Assembly: GCA_038227995.1 (NCBI GenBank)
Contig: JBBRPP010000026.1
Span: forward strand, 11,066-75,065
Direction: 5' to 3'
Source of the DNA: WLMZ01 sp038227995
Lineage (GTDB): Bacteria > Actinomycetota > Acidimicrobiia > Acidimicrobiales > Ilumatobacteraceae
Length of the DNA stretch: 64,000 nucleotides
Positions within the stretch are counted from its first letter, which is position 1, and every line of letters starts with the position of its first letter. Positions 52,930 to 62,821 of the stretch are shown in pieces. The notes beneath the pieces are model-generated. The model searched no databases and had not been told where the DNA came from. It saw nothing but the letters and a program-made list of their open reading frames with translations. The position numbers were made by a program, and so were the translations under genes.

Positions 52930-53720
52930 CTGTCAACCCGGATCACAGCAAGCACCTCACCAACCTCACGCTCACGATCTGGCGTCAGGCCGGGCCGAAT
53001 GCTTCCGGCAAGTTCGAGACCTACACGATCCCGTCGATCAGCGACGAGGCTTCGTTCCTGGAGATGCTCGACGTGCTCAACGAGCAGTTGATCAACGACG
53101 GCAAGGAAGCGATCGTCTTCGACCACGACTGCCGCGAGGGCATCTGTGGCACGTGTTCGCTGATGATCGACGGGCAGGCCCACGGTCCGCAGCGCGGCAC
53201 GGCGACGTGCCAGTTGCACATGCGCAAGTTCCAGAGCAACGCGACGATCGTGATCGAACCATGGCGGGCGACGGCGTTCCCGATCATCAAGGACCTGATG
53301 GTCGACCGGGCAGCGTTCGACCGCATCATCGAAGCCGGCGGTTACATCACGTCGCAGACCGGTGGCGCGCCCGACGCGAACCTGATCCCGATCCCGAAGC
53401 CCGTCTCGGACGCGGCGATGGACTCGGCCGAGTGCATCGGGTGTGGTGCCTGCGTGGCAGCGTGCCCGAACGGAGCGGCCAACCTCTTCACGGGCGCCAA
53501 GCTGTCGCACCTCAACCTGCTGCCGCAAGGCCAGGCCGAGCGCTTCAGCCGTACCGAGGCAATGGTCGAGACGATGGACGAGCACTTCGGCTCGTGCACC
53601 AACCACGGCGAGTGCGAGGCCGCGTGCCCGAAGAGCATCTCGATCGACGTCATCGCGATGATGAACACCGACTATCTCAAATCGAAGTTCAAGAACCGCA
53701 AGGCGCTCTCCCGCTCATAG
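52926..53720 (+). CDS. sdhB: Succinate dehydrogenase iron-sulfur subunit
   Basis: A 264-residue iron-sulfur protein with the N-terminal 2Fe-2S motif (CREGICGTCS with a later Cys in TATCQ) and the C-terminal 4Fe-4S and 3Fe-4S motifs CIGCGACVAACP and CTNHGECEAACP. Its GTG start overlaps the sdhA stop (GTGA). It completes the operon. Confidence 0.95.
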
Positions 53721-55061
53721 GTACCCATGGCAGTTACCGGTGGCGAGCGCGCTGACGTAGTCGAGTGAGCCCGACAGCAGGGTGCCGACCGAAACGGACG
53801 TGAACTCGCTCGGTCCGGCATCGACGATGGCGTGGAGATCGACGAGGAATTTTTCGGACTTGGCGCGGTCGTCCGGTGTGAACAGCCCGAAGTCCGCCTC
53901 GGCGTGCGAGACGGTGTACAGCATGGACTTCGCGTCGTCATAGGTCGCGGCGGGCGCGGCGTTGTCGTACACGGGTGTTGCGTCCGTGTTCATGAGATCG
54001 CGAGTGAGCGCTTCCGCCGTGGCGATCTCCTGTTCGAGCTTGGGGTAGTCCACGATCGATGGCTCGTCGGCAACGGTGTGGTAGCAGGCTGATGTGGCGT
54101 CGGTGAGGAACACGCTGGGGACACCAGCGGCGGTGAAGTTCGCGTGATCGCTGCGACCCTGCCCGAAGAGCAGGCTCAACCCCAGGGTGACCAGTGTCGA
54201 GGCTTTGGTGGCCTTGGTTGCAGCGGCGATCAGGTTCGCGCCGCCGGTCTCGGCGCCGACCATGACGGTGGATCCGCGAAGCGACGGCAGCAAGTCCGCG
54301 CCCTGGATGTCGAAGTTCACGTAGCCAACGGTGTGGTCGAGGGGTACGAGCGGATGGGCGATGTAGGCGGCAGAACCGGCGAGCTGATCCTCCTCGGCAT
54401 CCCAGAGCGCGATGATCACCGACCGCCGGGGTGGGTTCGGGTCGGCAGCGATCGAACGTCCGACGGCGAGTGCGGCCGCCACCCCGGTTGCGTTGTCGGT
54501 CGCACCGTTGCAGATGGTGTCCTTGGCGGAGACCCCGCCGCAGTCGCTGCCGAGGTGGTCGTAGTGCGCACCGACGATCACGTACTGATCGGCGAGGTCG
54601 CTGCCGGGAATCACCGCGAACAGGTTCGTGCCGAGTGCGAACGTCTGCTCGAACCCGGCGTCGCCTGACGCGCCGGCGACGAGCGGCTGTCCGAACTTCT
54701 TCAGCTCACCGAGCAGGTAGGTCTGAGCCGCAGCCGATCCCGGCGTGAGGTTGTTTCGCCCGGCGAGTGCATTGCTGGCGAGCATCTCGACGACGGCCCT
54801 CTCCGCGGCAGTTGCCGGATCAGCGGCCGAAGGGAGCGATGTCGTCGATGTGGTCGATGTGGTCGAAGTGGTCGATGTGGTCGAAGGGATCGATGTTGTC
54901 GATGTGGTCGAAGGGATCGATGTTGTCGATGTTGGGCCGACCGTCGTGCTGACGAGAGTCGCTGCGGAGGATGGCGCGGACCCGGTTCCGTTCGAGCTGC
55001 AACTCGTCGCGGTCAGCGCGATCGCGACACTGAGGCAAGGGATGATCGCTTTCCAGCGCAT
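53715..55061 (-). CDS. M28 family zinc aminopeptidase lipoprotein
   Basis: A 448-residue lipoprotein (lipobox TATSC) with a Thr/Ser repeat linker, then an M28 peptidase domain. Zinc ligands are in GAHYDHLGSD, NGATDNATG, WDAEEDQLAG and the C-terminal TSACYHTVADEP; the acid pair is Glu-Glu. This makes it an extracellular membrane-tethered aminopeptidase. It overlaps the end of sdhB by 6 bases, convergent. Confidence 0.88.
   Translation of the reverse strand: MRWKAIIPCLSVAIALTATSCSSNGTGSAPSSAATLVSTTVGPTSTTSIPSTTSTTSIPSTTSTTSTTSTTSTTSLPSAADPATAAERAVVEMLASNALAGRNNLTPGSAAAQTYLLGELKKFGQPLVAGASGDAGFEQTFALGTNLFAVIPGSDLADQYVIVGAHYDHLGSDCGGVSAKDTICNGATDNATGVAAALAVGRSIAADPNPPRRSVIIALWDAEEDQLAGSAAYIAHPLVPLDHTVGYVNFDIQGADLLPSLRGSTVMVGAETGGANLIAAATKATKASTLVTLGLSLLFGQGRSDHANFTAAGVPSVFLTDATSACYHTVADEPSIVDYPKLEQEIATAEALTRDLMNTDATPVYDNAAPAATYDDAKSMLYTVSHAEADFGLFTPDDRAKSEKFLVDLHAIVDAGPSEFTSVSVGTLLSGSLDYVSALATGNCHGYL
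54874..54927 (-). repeat. Two tandem 27-base repeats in the lipoprotein linker
   Basis: Exact copies at 54874-54900 and 54901-54927 encode part of the Ser-Thr-Ile-Pro linker of the peptidase and are flanked by 9-base repeats. They may vary in length between strains. Confidence 0.8.
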
Positions 55062-55153
55062 TTGGTGCTCCGACTCGTCCGTAGGTGATGTCACGGTGGC
55101 GCACGGCGATTGCAGTTCGACTTCAAGGTCGACGAGCCGGTTTCGGCGTGACT

Positions 55154-55705
55154 TCAGTCGGCCGCGATCCGGGAGTAGACGAGCGCGTCTGCCCGTCGGG
55201 TGGCGAACGACAGGAAGGCACGGAGCCGACCCTCGAGTTCGAAGCCGGCTGACTCGAGCACGTGTCGCGACGCCGTGTTCTCCGGCTCGACCCACGCCTC
55301 GACTCGGCTCATTCCTCGATCGTTCAGCGCCCAATCACTGAGGAGGCGAACGGCACTCGGCGCATACCCGTTGCCTCGCGCTGATGGCACCACCCAGTAA
55401 CCGACACCGGCGACTCCAGATTGCGGTCGCATCATCAACACGATCAACCCGACGGCGCGGCCATCGAGCTCACCGGCGGGCACCATCGCGAGGCTGATGC
55501 CCTCGCCGTTGTCGACCCTCGACCACTGACGTTCGATGAAGCCGCGACCGGCTTCGTGGGAGTACACCGCGGGAACCGTGGTTCCCTCCGGGATTCGCAC
55601 GTCCGAGCTCGCCTCCTCGATGCATGCGAGATCGTCGAATGACCAGGGGCGCAGGCGAAGATGCTCGTCGGCCAGATCGGGTTGGGGATACCAGAGCGAC
55701 GGCAC
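55154..55705 (-). CDS. GNAT family N-acetyltransferase
   Basis: A 183-residue GNAT protein of the RimJ/RimL-like type: LRLRPWSFDDLACIEE at the N terminus, GVGYWVVPSARGNGYAPSAV as acetyl-CoA motif A (with RGNGYA), then PENTASRHVLESAGFELEG. The GTG start at 55705 is 1 base from the stop of the LuxR-type regulator, so the two are likely cotranscribed. The substrate is unknown. Confidence 0.85.
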   Translation of the reverse strand: MPSLWYPQPDLADEHLRLRPWSFDDLACIEEASSDVRIPEGTTVPAVYSHEAGRGFIERQWSRVDNGEGISLAMVPAGELDGRAVGLIVLMMRPQSGVAGVGYWVVPSARGNGYAPSAVRLLSDWALNDRGMSRVEAWVEPENTASRHVLESAGFELEGRLRAFLSFATRRADALVYSRIAAD

Positions 55706-55706
55706 G

Positions 55707-58490
55707 CTAGGGCTCGAGATGGGTCTGGGTGACGCGGGCCAGTTCGGTTCGAGACCGAACGCCGAGTTTGCGATAGATGCGGCTGAGATGGCTCTCGACC
55801 GTACGAACACCGATGAACATCGCCGTCGCCACTTCTGTGTTGGTCCGTCCGCGGGCGACGAGCTCGGCAACTCGCGACTCAGTCGCAGTCAGCGCCGTTG
55901 AGGCGGGCGGTCGCCCGCCGAGCCGGGCGATCTCGTCGCGAACACGCGTCGCGAACATCGGTGCCCCGAGGCGGTCGAACGATGTCGCTGCCTCGTCCAG
56001 CGATGTGCGAGCGTCGCGACGTCGCCCGGCCCGTCGCAGAACGGATCCGTGCAACAGACGTGTGCGCGCCTCCTCGAACGGCATGCCGAGCACTGCGTGC
56101 AGCTGGAGAGACGCGACCAGCGCGGCCTCTGCAGCCTGCAGGTCGCCCGCCGCAGCAGCCAGCAGTCCTCGGCAGCGGTGGGCCATCGTGCGCGCCCACA
56201 GCGATTGGGAATGCTGACTGAGCTCGAGATCGACGGTCAGCTGTTCGGCCTCCGTGATTCGCCCGAGACCGACCAGAGCCTCGACCGCGTCGGCGTGCAT
56301 TCGCAGTATCGAGGGCTCGCGAACGCCGAGTTGATCGACGATGGCCAAGGCGCGCAGGAGATGAGCGGCGGCCGCGTCGAGATCGCCGGCGGCAAGTTCT
56401 GCAAAGCCGAGACTGCGCAGGTCGCACCCGAGGTCTCCGTCCTCGTCGCGGGCCTCGTCGTCAGCCACTGCCACGGTGCCGATTCGACGCGCCTCTTCGA
56501 CGTTGCCCATTGCCGCCTCGGCCAATGTCTGCGCTGCCGATACCGACGGTGAGCCGACGCCGGTGAGGACGGTGAACTCGTTGCCCTTGGTGACGTGCTC
56601 CAACGCCGACGCGAATTCTCCGACCCAGCAGTCGAGGAGCGCGAGATGGCCGTAGATGGTCGGGAGCGCGCTTTCATCGCCTTCGGCGTGCGCGCACGAG
56701 AGCATTGCCGTCAACGCTCGACGCGAGTCGTCGAACTCGCCGGCGAAGCGGCACAGCATTCCGGTGTACATCCCGACCCGCTCGAGCACCGGCACGGCGT
56801 CAGCGCGGTCCTCTGCGATGGTGGCCCTGTCGAGGGTTGCCAGCGGGAGGCCCATGCCGAGACGGAGCTCGTGATAGGCGATGTTCTTCAACGCATTGGC
56901 GAGCAGCCCCGCCGGCGGATCCGTGTGGTCGCCGATCAGCTGGACTGCGCGGTGAGCGTGTTGCAGCAGGACTGCTGCCTCGAACGGGGCGAGGTCGGCG
57001 AGCGCGGCGTGACAGCGAGCCTGGAGCAGACGGTCGTGTCCGCTCTCGACGAGTGCTTGCTCGCACCGCTGCGCAGCCACCGAACTCCCGGCGGTCCAGT
57101 AGTCCATCATCGCCAGGAGCAGCAGACTGTCGACACGCTGCGGCCCGGGCGACATTCCGTCGAGCGCGAGTTCGGCGATCGTTCGTGCACCGGCCGAGTC
57201 GCCGATGTGGAACGAGTGTCTGGCCGCGACCAACCTTCGGCGAAGCAGTTCGTCGCCGCGATGCGGTGGCGTTCGGTTTGCAGCCAGCGCTGCGAGTTCT
57301 GCTGCGGCGAAGGCGCGACCGCGACGGCGAGCGTGGTCCGCAGCGACGTCCAACGCAGCGGCGACGACGTCATCAGAACCGTCGGTGCCCAAGGCGACGT
57401 GCCGCGCGTGCTCTTCGGGGTCGTCGATCACGGCCGCGATTCGTTGATGCAGGCGCTGCCGCTGTTCGTCAGAGAGTGCGTCGTAGGGAACCGAGGACAG
57501 CAACGGGTGCACGAATCTGAGCCGGCCCTGGTCGACGTCGATCACGCGTGCGCAGGACAGTTCGGCGACGTCGTCGGCGAGGTGAGCTGGATCGGCAACG
57601 AGCAACGCGATCGTGCTGACCGTCGGCTGCGTCAGCGCCGAACAGAGCACGATCACATCCTGGGCGGATGCGGACAGGCCGTGAACTCGTTCGGCGATGA
57701 GCGTTCGAATGTCGGCGGGGATCGGCAGCGACTCATCCGGCGCCGGTTCAGCTCCTCGGCGGTGGAGTGCGTTCGCCATCTCCAGGGCGAGCATCGGGTT
57801 GCCCGCCGTGGCGTGGTGCAGCCGGGCGAGTGTCGGCCGTGACACGGTGAACGGCGTCCTCGCGTTGACGATCTCCTGCAGGGCCGTGGCGCTGACAGCA
57901 CCGACGTGCATCACCTCTGCGGCGAGACCGAGGCAGTCGAGCGTTGCGCCGTCGGACGCCTGTGTGCCCGTGCGTTGCGTGGCCACGACGCGAACGGAGT
58001 CATCGCCGAACCGCCGCAGCGCAAAGCTCAACACGGCCCTCGACGCACTGTCGAGCCATTGCAGGTCATCGATGGCCAGCAGTTGCGGTGCCGAACTCGC
58101 GAGGAGTCGCAGCACCGACAGTACGGCCACGCCGACCAGCCGATCGGTGGGCACGTTCGTCGACGGGCTCTCCAGCAGCAGCGCGGCGGACAAAGCGCTG
58201 CGCTGCACATCAGGCAGTTCAGCGAGAACCGTCATCGGGATCCGATCGAACAGGTCACCCAAACCCGAGAAAGCCCATGCCGAATCGGCAGCCGTGCACC
58301 GAGACGACCGGACGGTGAAGCCGCGGGCCACGGCCAGTTCGATGCCGCGGGTCCACAGCGTGGACTTGCCGATGCCGATGGCTCCGTCGATCACCAACGC
58401 GGCGGCCGGGCCGTTGGTTCGCGCCGCGAAGTTCGCGATCACGGCCAGCTCGTGCTCACGCCCGATGACTGCAGCGCTTGCGTGGACCAC
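55707..58490 (-). CDS. LuxR-type large ATP-binding transcriptional regulator
   Basis: A 927-residue LuxR-family regulator of the LAL/MalT class. An N-terminal STAND-type ATPase has Walker A GAIGIGKST and Walker B LLAIDDLQWLD, the middle is a helical TPR-like region (about 350-850), and a C-terminal LuxR helix-turn-helix begins LTATESRVAELVARGRTN. The GTG at 58490 is preceded by GGAGAGG. Ligand and targets are unknown; the GNAT gene downstream may be one. Confidence 0.92.
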   Translation of the reverse strand: MVHASAAVIGREHELAVIANFAARTNGPAAALVIDGAIGIGKSTLWTRGIELAVARGFTVRSSRCTAADSAWAFSGLGDLFDRIPMTVLAELPDVQRSALSAALLLESPSTNVPTDRLVGVAVLSVLRLLASSAPQLLAIDDLQWLDSASRAVLSFALRRFGDDSVRVVATQRTGTQASDGATLDCLGLAAEVMHVGAVSATALQEIVNARTPFTVSRPTLARLHHATAGNPMLALEMANALHRRGAEPAPDESLPIPADIRTLIAERVHGLSASAQDVIVLCSALTQPTVSTIALLVADPAHLADDVAELSCARVIDVDQGRLRFVHPLLSSVPYDALSDEQRQRLHQRIAAVIDDPEEHARHVALGTDGSDDVVAAALDVAADHARRRGRAFAAAELAALAANRTPPHRGDELLRRRLVAARHSFHIGDSAGARTIAELALDGMSPGPQRVDSLLLLAMMDYWTAGSSVAAQRCEQALVESGHDRLLQARCHAALADLAPFEAAVLLQHAHRAVQLIGDHTDPPAGLLANALKNIAYHELRLGMGLPLATLDRATIAEDRADAVPVLERVGMYTGMLCRFAGEFDDSRRALTAMLSCAHAEGDESALPTIYGHLALLDCWVGEFASALEHVTKGNEFTVLTGVGSPSVSAAQTLAEAAMGNVEEARRIGTVAVADDEARDEDGDLGCDLRSLGFAELAAGDLDAAAAHLLRALAIVDQLGVREPSILRMHADAVEALVGLGRITEAEQLTVDLELSQHSQSLWARTMAHRCRGLLAAAAGDLQAAEAALVASLQLHAVLGMPFEEARTRLLHGSVLRRAGRRRDARTSLDEAATSFDRLGAPMFATRVRDEIARLGGRPPASTALTATESRVAELVARGRTNTEVATAMFIGVRTVESHLSRIYRKLGVRSRTELARVTQTHLEP

Positions 58491-58580
58491 GGCGACCTCT
58501 CCGGACTGAGCGCCGAGCGCCCACGCGAGCGTACCCGCGACTCGAGCGCAGGTCGTTGGCAAAGTTGCGTAGGAGTACTG

Positions 58581-60665
58581 ATGCGCCACGACCCTCGGCT
58601 TCGTATGTTGGCGCGGGTGCATCACGCCTTCCGGAGACGCCGTGTCGCGTCCATCTCGTTGCTCACGGTGGCCTGTCTCGCGGCGTCTGCCTGCTCGAGC
58701 ACGACCTCGCTCAGCGGTTCGTCATCCGCAAGCGTGGTGCCGCAATCGGCACCGACCGCGGCGTCGACACCGACCTCTGCGTCGACACCGACCTCGGCGT
58801 CGACACCGATCTCGGCGTCGACACCAGGTCTCGATGCGGCGCCGCTCGCTGCGGTGGGGATCGCGGTGTATGCCGATGCCGGTCAGGCGACGCCGATCGA
58901 AGCCATGAGCGACGGGATCACCGCGAGTCCCATTCGACTCCTCGGTTCGCAGGCGCGGGCGATGTTGCTCGAGGCCGCCGATGGGCAAGGCCTTTCCGGT
59001 GCCACGATCGACGGCGTCGTCGGCACGGATCCCGGCATGCCCCCACCATCGTTTCTCGTCGCCGGATGGGTGACGGGCTCGACCAGCCCCCGAGCCACCT
59101 ACGCCCATTCGGTGATGGGCGAGCGGACGTGGACGAACCCGGCCGCGATCGTGTTTCCGAATCTCGTCCTGGCCCTCTATGCCGCGGACGCGGCAGAGTT
59201 CGCATCGTCCTTGAGTGACGGGGTCGGCGACACCACCAGCAGCACCACCAACACCGCCGATTCTCCGTCACCGACCCGGCGGTCGGGGTTCCGTCCGCTC
59301 GACCGAGGCAGCGTCCAGTCATCCCGCCCGCTCGTGGTCGGGCTGTGCTCGCGTGTGCAGGGCTTCATCAACGGCACGATCGCCGCGTTGTTCGACGCGA
59401 TCGGACACCTTGCGCAACCAAAGCCCCCGGCAGTGTCGAGTGGCATCTTCGGCTCGTTCATCGCGGGAGTCACAGCCGGCTACGGGCTCGCCGTCGGCGT
59501 CGTCAACGGTTTGATCGACGCTGCTCGCTTCCTGGTGCAGAAGTTGGTGGGACTCGTCACCCAACCGGTCCTGGGCTACATCGCTCGTATCGCCGGAGTG
59601 CTGGGCACGGTCAGTCTCGTTGTGTCGTTCCTTCGTCCGTGGACGATCCGCATGGACGACGCTCCACCGTCGACTCGCAAGGCGATCGGTGACGAGCCGG
59701 GTCGACCCGGTTCCGTCACCGCGACGGTCGATCTCGGCGGCTACGACGAATGGCCGGCCGACATCCTCGACTGCGCCACGAACGCCGGTGTCACGCTGCC
59801 GCCGCTGAAGCCCGTCGGCGCTCCGATCGTGTGGACGCTGACGCAGCCGGACACGCTTGCTGTCCCGAATGCCGGCATCCCGACCGTGCTCGACGCCAAC
59901 GGCAGCGCCGTGTACAGCTACGCGACGACCCAGGAATCGGTGGAGACGTCGAAGGGTGATCCGGCCAGCGGTGTCCTCATGATCCACGCCGCGATCCGGC
60001 GACCGGCCGTCGCTGAGGCACAACAGACCATCACCAATCTCGTCTTCGACCAGATCCCCGGGCTGATTCGGCCGATCCTGCAACCGCTGCTCCAGCCGGC
60101 CGTCAAAACCGTTCTCGACAAGATCGCCGGCGTGCTCGACAGCACGGCCGACACACAGGTGACGGTCGACTTCCACTCGCCACCGGCGACAACGACGACC
60201 AGCACGCCCCCGACGACCGTCGCCGCCCCGGCTTCGGGGCCGATCGATGCGTGCACGCTCGTCACCGAACAGGATGCGGCCGCAGCGATGGGCACCGACC
60301 TCGGAGCCGGTGTGTTCACGCCCGAGCCGTGGGGCGGACAATGCAGCATCGGGGATGGCACGATCCTGCTCAACTCGCTGACAGGGCCGGCCTACCAGGG
60401 TGGCAAGGCAGGCTATGAGACCTACCTGGCCGGCGCGCGGCAGGGCAAGGCCAACGACACGACAGGTCAGTCGGTGTTGGACATCGTCGGCGGGATCGGT
60501 GAGGGCGCCTTCATCAGCGGCGGTGGTCCGATCGCGGCATGCGTGTTCTACGTCGGAGACACGACCGTCACGATCACGGTCGCCATCGACAATGCCCAAG
60601 GACCGCCGCCGATTGCGCAGATCACCGCGATCGCGAAGACGGCCGCCGCGCACCTCGGCGGCTGA
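58581..60665 (+). CDS. Large lipoprotein with DUF3558-like C-terminal domain
   Basis: A 694-residue lipoprotein (lipobox LAASAC). A four-unit ASTPTS linker is followed by a domain with Rossmann-like VGIAVYADAGQATPIE, a central part containing hydrophobic helices (about 240-340) and a beta-rich domain. The last 150 residues (DACTLVTEQDAAAAMG and later two Cys) resemble DUF3558. No known multidomain family matches. AGGAG precedes the ATG. It is divergent from the LuxR gene and may be under its control. Confidence 0.7.
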   Translation: MRHDPRLRMLARVHHAFRRRRVASISLLTVACLAASACSSTTSLSGSSSASVVPQSAPTAASTPTSASTPTSASTPISASTPGLDAAPLAAVGIAVYADAGQATPIEAMSDGITASPIRLLGSQARAMLLEAADGQGLSGATIDGVVGTDPGMPPPSFLVAGWVTGSTSPRATYAHSVMGERTWTNPAAIVFPNLVLALYAADAAEFASSLSDGVGDTTSSTTNTADSPSPTRRSGFRPLDRGSVQSSRPLVVGLCSRVQGFINGTIAALFDAIGHLAQPKPPAVSSGIFGSFIAGVTAGYGLAVGVVNGLIDAARFLVQKLVGLVTQPVLGYIARIAGVLGTVSLVVSFLRPWTIRMDDAPPSTRKAIGDEPGRPGSVTATVDLGGYDEWPADILDCATNAGVTLPPLKPVGAPIVWTLTQPDTLAVPNAGIPTVLDANGSAVYSYATTQESVETSKGDPASGVLMIHAAIRRPAVAEAQQTITNLVFDQIPGLIRPILQPLLQPAVKTVLDKIAGVLDSTADTQVTVDFHSPPATTTTSTPPTTVAAPASGPIDACTLVTEQDAAAAMGTDLGAGVFTPEPWGGQCSIGDGTILLNSLTGPAYQGGKAGYETYLAGARQGKANDTTGQSVLDIVGGIGEGAFISGGGPIAACVFYVGDTTVTITVAIDNAQGPPPIAQITAIAKTAAAHLGG
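58761..58832 (+). repeat. Four tandem 18-base repeats in the lipoprotein linker
   Basis: Units of the form GCGTCGACACCGACCTCG repeat at 58761-58832; the last unit is degenerate. They encode ASTPTS. Confidence 0.8.
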
Positions 60666-60674
60666 CAGGCTCGA

Positions 60675-61757
60675 TCAGCGCTGCAACTGGATGTCGGCGG
60701 GGGCGTTCTCGGTTTGCACGTCGATGCGCATTTGCGTCGAGCGGTAGCCCGCTGCGCTGATCGACAGCGTGTAGGTGGTGCCGGCCATGACCGGGATCTC
60801 GTAGCCGCCGGCCGATGCGGTGATCGTGAACCAGTGGCCATGATCCGGCCGGACATCGACCGAGCCGACGCCCTCACCGGGGTCGAGGATGCCATTGCCG
60901 TTGCTGTCCGCCCACACCGTGCCGACGATGAATGTCTGCTTGATGCGCGCGAACTCTTGCACCACCACGAACGGTCCGAAGCTGTCATCGACTGCAGTTG
61001 TAGCGGTGGTCGCAGTTGCAGCAACGGCTGCCACCCATGCGACACCCACAGCGTTCGTCGGGGGCAACGTCGAATCGGCGCTCATGATCGCGAAGCGGTG
61101 GCCGGGTTTGGGCCAGTCCTGGACGCCCGTGGGCGCCTTGCCGCCCCAGTCGATCTGGAATGCTGCGTCGGCGAAGATCGGTGAGTGCGCGTAGCTGCTG
61201 AGGTTCTCGACGCTGGAAGTGGCCTTCACGCCGGCGGCGCGGATGCGCGCGGCAGGCGTCGACCCGTCGCTGCCGCGGTGCTGCTGCGTCCGATGGAGCG
61301 CTTGGTCGTTGGCCTGGCGCAGAGCAGCCGTGGCCAGACCCGGGTTCCAAGCGACCGGCGGACGGACGGAGTAGCCGGCGAAGTCGGTCTGCAACTGCGT
61401 CGTGTCGACACCGAAGGCTTTGATGCCGTCCTGCACCAGCGGCTCGTCGAGCGTGGCGAGTCGGCGGCCCTCGGCGGCGGGGTCCGCACGGGCGCGGTTG
61501 ATCAGAAACCACATCAGCTGTTCCTCGGCCGAGGGATTGCCCAGCGAATACTGCTGGGTGGGTGGTCCGGTCTCGGTCGTGGGATCGATGGTCGATGCCG
61601 AGGTCGATGCCGAGGTGGATGGCGCGGAGGATGCCGAGTTGGACGCCGTTGTTGGCGGCGTCGAGCTACTGCAGGATGGAACAGCGATCGCGGCCGCGCA
61701 CGCCGCGAGGAACAGCGCCGCGAAGCGTCGTCGGTGGAGCCGTGATCGGGTCGCCAT
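60675..61757 (-). CDS. CAP/SCP-domain lipoprotein with calcium-type B repeat
   Basis: A 360-residue lipoprotein (Cys in AVPSCSS) with a Ser/Thr linker and a CAP (SCP/PR1-like) domain beginning SAEEQLMWFLINRARADP. The domain has the SVENLSSYAH and GHRFAIMSAD elements that place two of the family's His/Glu-type residues. At the C terminus is a B-repeat/CarboxypepD-like module, GTVWADSNGNGILDPGEG, likely calcium-binding. It is coupled to the upstream gene (TGATG, one base overlap). Extracellular, membrane-tethered, function unknown. Confidence 0.8.
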   Translation of the reverse strand: MATRSRLHRRRFAALFLAACAAAIAVPSCSSSTPPTTASNSASSAPSTSASTSASTIDPTTETGPPTQQYSLGNPSAEEQLMWFLINRARADPAAEGRRLATLDEPLVQDGIKAFGVDTTQLQTDFAGYSVRPPVAWNPGLATAALRQANDQALHRTQQHRGSDGSTPAARIRAAGVKATSSVENLSSYAHSPIFADAAFQIDWGGKAPTGVQDWPKPGHRFAIMSADSTLPPTNAVGVAWVAAVAATATTATTAVDDSFGPFVVVQEFARIKQTFIVGTVWADSNGNGILDPGEGVGSVDVRPDHGHWFTITASAGGYEIPVMAGTTYTLSISAAGYRSTQMRIDVQTENAPADIQLQR

Positions 61758-62821
61758 CAGCTTGGTGACAGCTCGACGCGGGTCGGGAACGTGGTCCAGT
61801 CCTGCGCCGAGTTGCCACGTGGCGACGACAGTTCGACGTTGCGCGTGTTCCGCAATACCGCGATGTCGGCCACTTCGCGCGCGGTGCCGTCCAGTCGCAA
61901 CGCACCCACCCGTTCGCCTGACCCGAGATCGAATGCAAACGCACCTGAGTCGGGACGATTACCGCTCTGCTTCAGCCGATCGCCAACGGGCAGGCCGGCC
62001 ACCAGTTCGTCCCATCGCGATCCGGATCCGCCAACGATCCCGAGGCCGTCGACGATGGAAAGCCCGCGGGCGAAGCCGTCGATCCGGGCGACGGCGACGA
62101 ATGTGTCGCCGTCGATGTATCCGAGCTCTCCCGTGCCGGCCTGCACGAGCCACCACACCCCGTTGTGCCAGCGCGGCGAGTGCGGCATCGAGAGTCCGGT
62201 TGCGATGATCTCGTCGGAGGTGATGTCGATCAGAACTCCGCCATCGAGCCGGTGTTGCTCCCATCCACCGGGAGTGTCGGCCATCGACACGCTCGTGACA
62301 ACAGCGGGCACGCCGTCGCGGACACCGAGACCTGTGAGCCGGCAGCGCAGCTCGGGGCGAACGGCACTGATGAACTTCGGCACCCAACGCACCTTCGCCG
62401 ACAGCGTGTCGTCCAGCGAGCAGACCGCTGACAGCGTCACGGACACGAACCAACAGTCGTCGCCGACGGCGCTCGGGTCGGCCGGGCGGACTCCACCGAC
62501 GAACCGAGCCGTGCGACACATCAGCCAGCGCTCGGCGCCCGTCGGTGAGGTGTCGCCAGGGGAGACCGCATCCGTCATCAGCCACAGCTCGTGGTGCGCG
62601 GCCACGAAGAGGCTCCCGTCGTCGCGTGCGCACGCGCCGGTGACCCGATCGAACAGGACTTGGTCGATGACGAGCCGGCCGGAAACGTCGCGTCCACAGC
62701 CGAGCAGCTTGTTGCTGTGCGACACGATCACCGTCGCGTTCGTGCGTGCCAACAGATCGGTGAAACCGTCGTCGGCCGTCGCCTCGAAATCGAGCAACCG
62801 GACAGTGCTGCGCTCGGTCAT
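61757..62821 (-). CDS. TIGR03032 family protein (copy 2)
   Basis: A 354-residue protein of the TIGR03032/DUF4915 beta-propeller-like family. Recognised by SNKLLGCGRD near the N terminus and the repeated signature TGLSMPHSPRWHNGVWWLVQAG. It overlaps the upstream paralogue by 4 bases (ATGA) and the CAP gene by 1. No catalytic residues are established for the family. It is more diverged than copy 1. Confidence 0.78.
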   Translation of the reverse strand: MTERSTVRLLDFEATADDGFTDLLARTNATVIVSHSNKLLGCGRDVSGRLVIDQVLFDRVTGACARDDGSLFVAAHHELWLMTDAVSPGDTSPTGAERWLMCRTARFVGGVRPADPSAVGDDCWFVSVTLSAVCSLDDTLSAKVRWVPKFISAVRPELRCRLTGLGVRDGVPAVVTSVSMADTPGGWEQHRLDGGVLIDITSDEIIATGLSMPHSPRWHNGVWWLVQAGTGELGYIDGDTFVAVARIDGFARGLSIVDGLGIVGGSGSRWDELVAGLPVGDRLKQSGNRPDSGAFAFDLGSGERVGALRLDGTAREVADIAVLRNTRNVELSSPRGNSAQDWTTFPTRVELSPS

